A stretch of 14,741 bases of DNA. It comes from Clostridiales bacterium UBA7103 (GTDB lineage Bacteria; Bacillota; Clostridia; Oscillospirales; Oscillospiraceae). A program made the position numbers and the translations under genes. This document shows positions 7,559-14,113 of this stretch, in pieces. The stretch spans positions 9,874-24,614 of the forward strand of contig DKYJ01000026.1 in assembly GCA_002493305.1 (NCBI GenBank), written 5' to 3'. The notes below the pieces were generated by a model. It searched no databases, was not told the DNA's origin, and saw only the letters and a program-made list of their open reading frames with translations. The stretch's first letter is position 1. Every line of letters begins with the position of its first letter.

Positions 7559-7574
7559 TGTATACAATTATACA
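7551..7574. promoter_or_regulatory. 24-bp perfect palindromic operator, probably for the operon's GntR regulator
   Basis: The half-site TGTATAATTGTA (7551-7562) is followed by its exact reverse complement (7563-7574). The core TTGTATACAA has the GT-N-AC pattern typical of operators for FadR-type (FCD) GntR regulators. It covers the -10 box and the predicted start site, so bound protein should block RNA polymerase. The second gene of the operon encodes an FCD GntR protein, which points to autoregulation. A small inverted repeat, GGTAC-ACA-GTACC, follows at 7576-7588. The palindrome is observed; the regulator-site pairing is inferred. Confidence 0.8.
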
Positions 7575-7603
7575 AGGTACACAGTACCGGAAGGAGCGAG
7601 CAT

Positions 7604-8983
7604 ATGCTTGAGCTGTCGCCCAGAACCAATTTGTTGGAGGAAAACGATTATAAATACTCCCTTCAGGACGTGAAAGATCCGGTGCTGTATCGGGATGTTT
7701 ACAGCTATGAGGAGGTGCCAAAGGTGGCCTTTAACCACCGGCGGGTGCCCATGTCCATGCCGGAGGATATCTGGATAACCGATACCAGCTTCCGGGACGG
7801 GCAGCAGTCTGTTGATCCCTATACGCCCGAGCAGATCGAGCATTTGTTCAAGCTCATGTCCCGCCTTGGCGGGCCTTACGGGCTTATCCGGCAGACGGAG
7901 TTTTTCATTTACAGCAAGCGCGATCTCGAGGCCATAGAGCGCTGCATGGCGCTGGGGCTGCGCTTCCCGGAAATCACTACATGGATAAGAGCCAACCGGG
8001 AGGATTTCAAGCGCGTGAGAGAGCTGGGCATCAGAGAGACGGGTATGCTCGTCTCCTGCAGCGATTATCACATTTTCAAGAAGCTGAAAATGACCCGCAC
8101 GCAGGCCATGGAGCACTATCTTGCCGCCGTGAAGGACGCTTTTGACGCCGGAGTCATGCCCCGCTGCCATCTGGAGGATATAACAAGGGCCGATTTTTAC
8201 GGCTTCGTGGTGCCCTTTGTAAACGCCCTGATGGAGCTGTCTGAGGAGGCAGGGATACCTGTTCGTATCCGCGCATGCGATACTATGGGCTACGGTGTGC
8301 CCTATACTGAAGTGGCTCTGCCACGCAGTGTGCCCGGAATAATCTACGGCTTACAGCACTACTCCGGCGTGGAGAGCGAGTATCTTGAGTGGCACGGGCA
8401 TAACGATTTTTATAAGGCAGTCTCCAACGCCGCCACAGCCTGGCTGTATGGAGCAAGCGGTGTCAACTGCTCGCTGCTGGGTATAGGGGAGCGCACGGGT
8501 AATGTGCCGCTGGAGGCGATGGTCTTTGAATATGCCTCACTGCGTGGCTCCCTTGACGGTATGGACACCACCGCCATAACGGAGATCGCCGACTATTTTG
8601 AGCACGAGATGGGCTACAACATTCCGCCCATGACCCCCTTTGTCGGGCGCAGCTTCAATGTGACCCGGGCGGGTATCCACGCCGATGGAATGATGAAGGA
8701 TGAGGAGATTTACAACATTTTCGACACCGAAAAGCTGCTCTCCCGCCCGGCTGCCGTTGCGGTGAGCGCAAATTCCGGGCTTGCGGGCATAGCCTGCTGG
8801 CTCAACCGCTTTTATCGGCTCCGCGGCGATAATAAGGTTGATAAGCACTCTCCGCTGGTGGCTGAGCTTAAGGAGTGGGTTGACGCTCAGTACGCCGCAG
8901 GGCGTACCACATCTATATCCGATGAAGAGCTTGACAGGGAGACCTGCCGACTTAAAGTGCGGGGCGTGGAGGTGAAAGCATGA
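7604..8983 (+). CDS. HMGL-like acyltransferase, probable citrate (Re)-synthase
   Basis: The 459-aa protein belongs to the pyruvate carboxyltransferase / HMG-CoA-lyase-like TIM-barrel family with isopropylmalate and homocitrate synthases. DTSFRDGQQ (60-68) supplies the catalytic arginine and a metal aspartate; HGHND (H264, H266) gives the other metal ligands; GERTGN lies near 295-300, and TRAGIHADG (H359) is in the subdomain after the barrel. There is no C-terminal leucine-regulatory domain of the IPMS type. Re-citrate synthase, first identified in Clostridium kluyveri, belongs to this family and makes citrate from acetyl-CoA and oxaloacetate. Aconitase and an isocitrate dehydrogenase in the same operon favour that role. 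Homocitrate synthase is the main alternative. The ATG at 7604 has AAGGAG at 7591-7596; an upstream in-frame ATG at 7538 lies before the predicted transcription start. The end overlaps gntR by 4 nt. Confidence 0.82.
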   Translation: MLELSPRTNLLEENDYKYSLQDVKDPVLYRDVYSYEEVPKVAFNHRRVPMSMPEDIWITDTSFRDGQQSVDPYTPEQIEHLFKLMSRLGGPYGLIRQTEFFIYSKRDLEAIERCMALGLRFPEITTWIRANREDFKRVRELGIRETGMLVSCSDYHIFKKLKMTRTQAMEHYLAAVKDAFDAGVMPRCHLEDITRADFYGFVVPFVNALMELSEEAGIPVRIRACDTMGYGVPYTEVALPRSVPGIIYGLQHYSGVESEYLEWHGHNDFYKAVSNAATAWLYGASGVNCSLLGIGERTGNVPLEAMVFEYASLRGSLDGMDTTAITEIADYFEHEMGYNIPPMTPFVGRSFNVTRAGIHADGMMKDEEIYNIFDTEKLLSRPAAVAVSANSGLAGIACWLNRFYRLRGDNKVDKHSPLVAELKEWVDAQYAAGRTTSISDEELDRETCRLKVRGVEVKA

Positions 8984-9651
8984 ACCAGTTAAAACGGGAT
9001 CACAGGAGCATATCCATTGCCGACCAGGTGTTTGAACAGCTTGAGCGGGACATTCTCTCCGGAAAATACCCGCGCGGCGAGCTTTTAAGTGAGCTGCGCC
9101 TGTCCTCGGAGATGGGGGTCAGCCGTACCCCGGTTCGGGAGGCCATACGCCGCCTTGAGCAGGAAAATATCGTGCAGGAATGTGGCCGTGGTGTAATGGT
9201 ACTGGGCATATCAAAGGAGGATATGCTGGATATGTACGATATCCGAATCAGGCTTGACGGCCTTGCCGCCCGCCGTGCGGCTAAGAATATGAGCGATGAT
9301 GAGCTGCGGGAAATGAGAGAAATAGTTGAGCTTCAGGAGTTTTATGCATCAAAAGAGGGGGACGAGTATTCCACCAAGCTATACGATCTGGACTCACAGT
9401 TCCATGAGCTTTTATATCAGGGCAGCGGCAGCCGCATGATGGCGGAGGTTCTGTGCTCTGTGCACAGGAAGATGGCAAAATACCGCATGTCATCTCTGTC
9501 CAGGCAGCGTCGGGCTGCTATGTCAATCAGCGAGCATAAGGATATATACACCGCCATTGCTGACCGGGATGGGGACAAAGCGGACGAAGTGGCTCGATGC
9601 CACGCAATAAATGCAAGAAAAAGCATGATCAGTATGGAGAAGCAGGGTTAA
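8980..9651 (+). CDS. GntR family transcriptional regulator, FadR/FCD subfamily
   Basis: This 223-aa DNA-binding regulator has an N-terminal winged helix-turn-helix (about residues 10-78) with the signature SEMGVSRTPVREAIRRLE (43-60), and an all-helical C-terminal FCD ligand domain. The metal-site residues of FCD domains are present: D138 and H142 (DSQFH), H186 and H208. Such domains usually sense a small carboxylate, and with these neighbours citrate or another TCA acid is a reasonable guess. The ATG overlaps the stop of the synthase gene (ATGA at 8980-8983), implying translational coupling, with GGAGGTG at 8968-8974 as ribosome binding site. It probably binds the palindrome at 7551-7574 and represses its own operon. 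Confidence 0.9.
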   Translation: MNQLKRDHRSISIADQVFEQLERDILSGKYPRGELLSELRLSSEMGVSRTPVREAIRRLEQENIVQECGRGVMVLGISKEDMLDMYDIRIRLDGLAARRAAKNMSDDELREMREIVELQEFYASKEGDEYSTKLYDLDSQFHELLYQGSGSRMMAEVLCSVHRKMAKYRMSSLSRQRRAAMSISEHKDIYTAIADRDGDKADEVARCHAINARKSMISMEKQG

Positions 9652-9680
9652 GATCCACACTGCTTTGATCAAAAACAGCG

Positions 9681-9703
9681 TGCCGCTCTCAGCTTACGCG
9701 GCA
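9681..9703 (+). promoter_or_regulatory. Hairpin in the gntR-aconitase gap
   Basis: TGCCGC (9681-9686) and GCGGCA (9698-9703) are perfectly complementary around an 11-nt loop. The hairpin ends 5 bases before the Shine-Dalgarno sequence of the aconitase gene (GGAG, 9708-9711) and has no following T run, so it does not look like a terminator. It could act as an mRNA processing or stability site or tune translation. The 66-nt gap from 9652 to 9717 holds no convincing promoter. Confidence 0.35.
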
Positions 9704-9717
9704 GAATGGAGATTTAT

Positions 9718-11640
9718 ATGGGACTCAATATTGCTGAAAAAATCATAAAAGCCCACCTTGTCTCCGGCAAGATGGAGCAGGGGTCGGAAATAGCCATCAA
9801 TATCGACCAAACCCTGACACAGGACGCCACGGGAACCATGGCCTATCTTGAGTTCGAGTCCATGGGAATAGATCAGGTGAAAACCAGACGGTCAGTTGCA
9901 TATGTTGACCACAACACACTGCAATCCGGCTTTGAAAACGCGGACGACCACCGCTATATCCAATCGGTTGCAAAAAAGCACGGCATCTGGTTCTCCCGAC
10001 CGGGCAACGGTATCTGCCATCAGGTGCATCTTGAGCGCTTCGGTGTGCCGGGCATGACCCTTGTCGGCTCTGACAGTCATACCCCCACTGCCGGGGGCTT
10101 AGGCGCGCTGGCATTCGGCGCGGGCGGCATGGACGTGGCCGCCGCCATGGGCGGCCTGCCCTATTACATCAATATGCCCTCCGTCATAAAGGTGGAGCTT
10201 AAATGCTCGCTGCGGCCCTTTGTCTCGGCAAAGGATATCGCCCTTGAGCTGCTGCGTATTCTGGGAGTTAAAGGAGGCGTTGGCAAGGTAATAGAGTGGG
10301 GCGGTGCGGGGATAGACTGCCTGACCGTGCCCCAGCGGGCAACAATAACTAATATGGGCGCGGAGCTGGGAGCCACGAGCTCCGTCTTTCCCTCTGATGA
10401 GCAGACCCGTGCTTTTTTAAAGGCTCAGGGCAGAGAAAAGGATTATCTGCCAATCGCCCCGGACGCGGACGCGGAATATGAGCGGGTGATAGTGATCGAC
10501 CTTGACAGCCTTGAGCCGCTGGCGGCCTGCCCGTATATGCCGGATAATGTCCGCCCTGTTCGGGAGCTTTCCGATGTAAAGGTCGATCAGGTCTGTATTG
10601 GCTCCTGCACCAATTCCTCCCTGCGGGATATGCTGACGGCGGCGGCGATGCTCAAGGGGCATACCGTCTCGCCGGAGGTAAGCATGTCCGTATCTCCCGG
10701 CTCAAGGCAGGTGCTCACGATGCTCTCCGACTGCGGGGCACTGTCGGATATTCTGGCCTCAGGGGCGCGGCTTTTGGAATGCGCCTGCGGGCCGTGCATC
10801 GGTATGGGCTTCTCACCCAACTCCGGCGGTGTGAGCCTGCGCACATTTAATCGCAATTTTGAGGGGCGCAGCGGTACGAAGGACGCGCAGGTCTACCTTG
10901 TTTCGCCGGAGACGGCGGTTGCTTCCGCGATTACAGGGCATATTACTGATCCCACTGACCTCGGCTGGGAGGCGCTCAGTATCGATATGCCGGAGAGCTT
11001 CAAGATAGATGACGGCGGCATAATCCCACCCGCTCCGGCTTCCGAGGCGGCAGCTGTGGAGGTACTGCGCGGGCCGAACATTAAGGAGTTTCCCAAGGGC
11101 GCGCCACTGACGGACTGCATAAGCGCGATCCTCAGCCTCAAGGTGGGGGATAACATCACCACAGACCACATCATGCCTGCCGGGGCGAAGATATTGCCCT
11201 ACCGCTCCAATATCCCCAAAATGTCCGAGTTCTGCTTCACTGTCTGCGATGAGAGCTTCCCAGAAAGGGCGAAAGCCGCCGGGCAGAGCATCATTGTGGG
11301 CGGGCTTAACTATGGTCAGGGTTCCTCAAGAGAGCACGCGGCACTGGTGCCGCTGTATCTGGGGGTTCAGGCTGTGATCGCAAGGAGCTTTGCAAGAATA
11401 CATGAGGCAAACCTCATCAACGCCGGGATCCTACCCCTGCGCTTTAAGAATGAGGGCGACTATGACAGGCTGAATCAAGGGGACAGCCTGAGCATTTGCG
11501 GCATTTTTGAGGGGCTGAAAACCGGACATATGCAGCTTCGCGCCCCGGCAGGGGATATTGAGCTGGTCTGCGATCTCACGGCGCGCCAGAGGCGCATACT
11601 GCTTGCGGGCGGGCTATTGCAGGTGAAGGAGGATAAGTAA
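9718..11640 (+). CDS. Aconitate hydratase, short (about 640 aa) type
   Basis: The enzyme converts citrate to isocitrate through a 4Fe-4S cluster. Cluster ligands are visible as C297 in GSCTNS and C357 and C360 in CACGPCIG. Substrate-side elements include GSDSHTPTAGGLGALAFGAGG (cut here; near residues 118-138) and GQGSSREHAAL (about 533-543) in the C-terminal swivel domain. At 640 residues it is much shorter than AcnA or AcnB and resembles a LeuC-LeuD fusion, like the putative Aquifex-type aconitases found in many anaerobes. The ATG at 9718 is chosen because GGAG sits 6 nt upstream; the in-frame ATG at 9706 has no ribosome binding site. The position between citrate synthase and IDH genes supports citrate as substrate, although the fold alone cannot exclude homoaconitate. 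Confidence 0.9.
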   Translation: MGLNIAEKIIKAHLVSGKMEQGSEIAINIDQTLTQDATGTMAYLEFESMGIDQVKTRRSVAYVDHNTLQSGFENADDHRYIQSVAKKHGIWFSRPGNGICHQVHLERFGVPGMTLVGSDSHTPTAGGLGALAFGAGGMDVAAAMGGLPYYINMPSVIKVELKCSLRPFVSAKDIALELLRILGVKGGVGKVIEWGGAGIDCLTVPQRATITNMGAELGATSSVFPSDEQTRAFLKAQGREKDYLPIAPDADAEYERVIVIDLDSLEPLAACPYMPDNVRPVRELSDVKVDQVCIGSCTNSSLRDMLTAAAMLKGHTVSPEVSMSVSPGSRQVLTMLSDCGALSDILASGARLLECACGPCIGMGFSPNSGGVSLRTFNRNFEGRSGTKDAQVYLVSPETAVASAITGHITDPTDLGWEALSIDMPESFKIDDGGIIPPAPASEAAAVEVLRGPNIKEFPKGAPLTDCISAILSLKVGDNITTDHIMPAGAKILPYRSNIPKMSEFCFTVCDESFPERAKAAGQSIIVGGLNYGQGSSREHAALVPLYLGVQAVIARSFARIHEANLINAGILPLRFKNEGDYDRLNQGDSLSICGIFEGLKTGHMQLRAPAGDIELVCDLTARQRRILLAGGLLQVKEDK

Positions 11641-11642
11641 AA

Positions 11643-12782
11643 ATGGATGAGTTTATAAACAGCGCAGCGGAGCATTTCAAGGCTCTGCTCAAGGAACAGA
11701 TAGAGCGCCAGCGGCGCATGGAAAAGGCTGAGCCTGCCCGAAATTTCGCTGAGGCGGAGCATATCGTCATCGGCATAGTGCCCGGTGACGGCATTGGGCC
11801 AATAATCGTCCGTGAGGCGCGGCGTGTTCTTGAAAAACTGCTTGAAGCGGAGCTCAAATCCGGCAGGATAGAGCTGAGGGATATAGAGGGCCTAACCATA
11901 GAAAACCGCCTCGCCACCGGCTGTACCCTGCCTCCGGAGACACTGGAAGCGATAAAAGGCTGCGATGTACTGCTCAAGGGGCCGACCACTACTCCAAAGG
12001 GCGGCAGCATGGAGAGTGCCAATGTGGCTCTCCGGCGCGAGCTGGATCTATACGCCAACGTGCGTCCCGTTTCCATACCGGAGCAGGGGATAGACTGGGC
12101 CTTTTTCCGGGAGAACACCGAGGGGGAATATGCCCTCGGCAGCCGGGGGATAGAGCTTGAAAACACGCTGAGTATGGATTTCAAGGTAACAACAGCCGCG
12201 GGCACCCGCAGAATCGCCAGAGCGGCCTTTGACTATGCCCGCGCAAACGGCAAGACCCGGGTCGCCATCGTCACAAAGGCGAATATCATGAAAAAGACCG
12301 ACGGCATGTTCTCCCGCATCTGCCATGAAATAGCCGGGGATTACCCGGAGATAACGGCAGGCGACTGGTATATCGACATCATGACGGCGAATCTCGTCAA
12401 TGAAGCTATCCGCGCCGATTTTCAGGTTTTTGTCCTGCCGAACCTCTACGGCGACATTATCACCGATGAGGCAGCGCAGATACAGGGCGGCGTAGGCACC
12501 GCGGGCAGCGCGAATATCGGCTCCCGCTGGGCGATGTTCGAGGCTATCCACGGCTCCGCGCCGCGGAAAATCGAAAACGGCGAGGGGGACTACGCAAACC
12601 CCGCCAGTATTCTGAAGGCGGCGGCGCTTATGCTGCGCCACATCGCCCTGCCGCAAAAGGCCGAAGCGCTTGAAAAAGCTTTGCACATATGCACTGACAC
12701 TGAGCGCCGGGTGATAGTTACCGGACACAGAGACGGGGCCACCTGCCGGGAATTTGGAGACTATATCATGGAGAAAATATAA
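11643..12782 (+). CDS. Isocitrate/isopropylmalate dehydrogenase family protein, probable isocitrate dehydrogenase
   Basis: The 379-aa protein is a beta-decarboxylating dehydrogenase that would oxidise isocitrate to 2-oxoglutarate. The core starts at IVIGIVPGDGIGP (41-53). Substrate residues are seen in SANVALRRELDLYANVRP (125-142), RENTEGEY (157-163... by count 156-163), K212 in TKANIMK, D245, and the metal aspartates D271 and D275 in YGDIITDE. The cofactor segment is AIHGSAPRKI (301-310); I cannot assign NAD or NADP with certainty. A roughly 40-residue charged, helical-looking N-terminal extension precedes the core. The ATG at 11643 follows AAGGAGG at 11626-11632 inside the aconitase gene, 2 nt after its stop. 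The stop codon overlaps the terminator stem. Homoisocitrate or isopropylmalate dehydrogenase are alternatives; context favours isocitrate. Confidence 0.86.
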   Translation: MDEFINSAAEHFKALLKEQIERQRRMEKAEPARNFAEAEHIVIGIVPGDGIGPIIVREARRVLEKLLEAELKSGRIELRDIEGLTIENRLATGCTLPPETLEAIKGCDVLLKGPTTTPKGGSMESANVALRRELDLYANVRPVSIPEQGIDWAFFRENTEGEYALGSRGIELENTLSMDFKVTTAAGTRRIARAAFDYARANGKTRVAIVTKANIMKKTDGMFSRICHEIAGDYPEITAGDWYIDIMTANLVNEAIRADFQVFVLPNLYGDIITDEAAQIQGGVGTAGSANIGSRWAMFEAIHGSAPRKIENGEGDYANPASILKAAALMLRHIALPQKAEALEKALHICTDTERRVIVTGHRDGATCREFGDYIMEKI

Positions 12783-12812
12783 AAACAGCTGCCCCAACGG
12801 GCAGCTGTTTTT
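12781..12812. terminator. Bidirectional intrinsic terminator between convergent genes
   Basis: The 14-base arms 12781-12794 (AAAAACAGCTGCCC) and 12799-12812 (GGGCAGCTGTTTTT) pair perfectly around a CAAC loop, with a T run to 12814. The A run on the left arm makes the mirror structure work for the minus strand. It overlaps the IDH stop codon by two bases and starts one base beyond the stop codon of the convergent LCP-like gene, so one short element ends both transcripts. Confidence 0.92.
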
Positions 12813-12813
12813 T

Positions 12814-13815
12814 TCAGCCGAAAATACTGCTGTACAGATACAGCCGCACATCATCTATGCTGATTTCCGCCGGTTCACCGTTGACAGAGAGCTTATACGA
12901 ACCGGGCAGCGGGGTGGTGCCGGTGATGACACGGAAATTAAGCAGCCCCGGAGAACGGATAAACAGCTGAGTGAACTCTTTCTCGCTGATATCGCTGGTG
13001 ATCACGTCCAAAATGAGCCGCCCAAGGCTGCTGGTATCAATAAGCCCCAGGTCATTTGCTGATATTTTCAATGCAAGCAGAACTGCCTGCACTCTGTTTT
13101 CGGCATCTGCGGCTATTTCAATGCTGTCATCCAGACGAAGATAAGCGAGGGCCTGTGTACCGCTCAGGCGGGCATAGCTATCGGCATCAAGGCTGATCTT
13201 CGCATCACCGTCCAGCGCTTTTTCAACTGCTGCTTTCTCAGCCTCCGACAGCTTAATGCTAACACCGTCAGCCTCGTCCAGAATTTTAACCGTATCCTCG
13301 GCGCTCAAAAGAATATAGCCGTCAAGCTGCATACCGAGAACGAAATCAATGCCGCGGACGAGAGCTTCGGCATCAGCCTCGGTACGTATAGGATTTCTTC
13401 CTTCCTTATCAAGCATAAGAGTGCAAAAACCGGGGGACAGGGTGTTGAGCGAAACTTTGCTGCTGCGGCTGTTAATAGAGAGAATGGCGCACTTATCAGC
13501 GCTTAGCTGACCTGCACCGGTTTCGTCGTAGGGGCCGAGTATGAGAAAGCTGAATACATCGGGGCTGTTGAGGTTGATGTCAGCGATGTCTAACTCATCT
13601 GAAACTTCTGCGCTTTTAGACGGGTTTTCAATGCCGGATTCGTCGATGCTTTTTATGTAATCTCTTATCAGGCCGAAAGGGTAAGGGCTTAAAATGCTGT
13701 ATGCCACAGTGCCGATGCAGATAAAAACAAGGGCCATAAGCAGGAAAATATGGCGTTTATTTGACTTTTTTTCAGTCACGCTGCCTGCAGAGACATCTTT
13801 CTTTGAATGAGCCAT
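12814..13815 (-). CDS. Membrane-anchored LytR-CpsA-Psr (LCP)-like protein, divergent
   Basis: The start is the ATG at 13815-13813 (minus strand), preceded by AAAAGGAGGG; an in-frame ATG at 13857 has no such site. The product is 333 aa. A basic, hydrophilic N-terminus (1-21) is followed by one membrane segment (about 22-42), placing the rest outside the cell. Residues about 88-255 follow the LCP pattern: D108..ILSINSRSSKVSL, LDGYILL, GVSI, and GTQALAYLR. LCP enzymes attach teichoic acids or polysaccharides to peptidoglycan. Here the usual SIPRD is LSPG (126-129), and the D..R..RQ helix is DAENRVQA (237-244), so catalytic arginines are missing. It may be an inactive or altered LCP paralogue. 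Residues 256-333 match nothing I recognise. Family assignment is by pattern recognition and only moderately sure. Confidence 0.65.
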   Translation of the reverse strand: MAHSKKDVSAGSVTEKKSNKRHIFLLMALVFICIGTVAYSILSPYPFGLIRDYIKSIDESGIENPSKSAEVSDELDIADINLNSPDVFSFLILGPYDETGAGQLSADKCAILSINSRSSKVSLNTLSPGFCTLMLDKEGRNPIRTEADAEALVRGIDFVLGMQLDGYILLSAEDTVKILDEADGVSIKLSEAEKAAVEKALDGDAKISLDADSYARLSGTQALAYLRLDDSIEIAADAENRVQAVLLALKISANDLGLIDTSSLGRLILDVITSDISEKEFTQLFIRSPGLLNFRVITGTTPLPGSYKLSVNGEPAEISIDDVRLYLYSSIFG

Positions 13816-13904
13816 AGTTTCCCTCCTTTTGTTTTTGACTATAATATACCTCATCATATTAGCAGTATATAAGCAAATTCTAAGAATATCATTAAGATAA
13901 ATGA

Positions 13905-13932
13905 ATTATACACCGGAATGAAAAAATTTCAA
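13905..13932 (-). promoter_or_regulatory. Predicted sigma-A promoter for the LCP-like gene
   Basis: On the minus strand TTGAAA (13932-13927) and TATAAT (13910-13905) are spaced by 16 bases. Transcription would start near 13898 and give a leader of about 80 nt before the ATG at 13815. The surrounding DNA is AT-rich. Confidence 0.68.
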
Positions 13933-13954
13933 TAGCATAAAAAATCGTAGGCTC

Positions 13955-13984
13955 CATGCAGGGATATGAAAATATCCCTGCATG
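13955..13984. repeat. Perfect 13-bp inverted repeat with 4-base loop
   Basis: CATGCAGGGATAT (13955-13967) and ATATCCCTGCATG (13972-13984) are exact reverse complements around GAAA. As plus-strand RNA it would be a GNRA-tetraloop hairpin; as minus-strand RNA the loop is UUUC. It lies 23 bp upstream of the -35 box of the LCP-like gene. No T run follows directly on either strand; on the minus strand one begins about 10 bases further on. It may be an operator, a weak second terminator, or an RNA element; function unknown. Confidence 0.6.
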
Positions 13985-14066
13985 AATGGATTGAACGCGG
14001 AGGAGGTACTCCCGTCCTCTCTCCGCCCTCTTCCCATGCAAGAATATACATGTGCAATAAAACTAT

Positions 14067-14097
14067 AAAAATCGGAGGCTTCAAACGAAGCCTCCGA
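14067..14097 (-). terminator. Intrinsic terminator of the CoA-transferase gene
   Basis: The 11-base arms TCGGAGGCTTC (14072-14082) and GAAGCCTCCGA (14087-14097) pair perfectly around a 4-base loop. On the minus strand a T run (14071-14067) follows the stem. It begins 16 bases after the stop codon of the CoA-transferase gene. Confidence 0.9.
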
Positions 14098-14113
14098 AAA
14101 AATTGCTTTGAAA

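Larger units (their letters stand above)
13816..14113. other. Intergenic region rich in inverted repeats
   Basis: These 298 bases hold no credible gene; the frames running through them are low-complexity or shadows. From right to left, in the direction of the flanking minus-strand genes, they contain the CoA-transferase terminator (14072-14097), a GC-rich imperfect hairpin at 13997-14026 (GCGGAGGAGG against CCTCTCTCCGC with one bulged base), a perfect 13-bp hairpin at 13955-13984, and the promoter of the LCP-like gene at 13905-13932. Confidence 0.7.

Noticed and set aside
12048..12854. 268-codon minus-strand frame across IDH and the terminator
   Set aside because: It runs antisense to conserved IDH motifs and through the bidirectional terminator; no family resemblance.
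13985..14060. T-box-like leader on the minus strand (GGGAGTACC and CCTCCGCG)
   Set aside because: The conserved T-box sequence AGGGTGGNACCGCG is not matched, no specifier stem is evident and the downstream gene is not amino-acid related.
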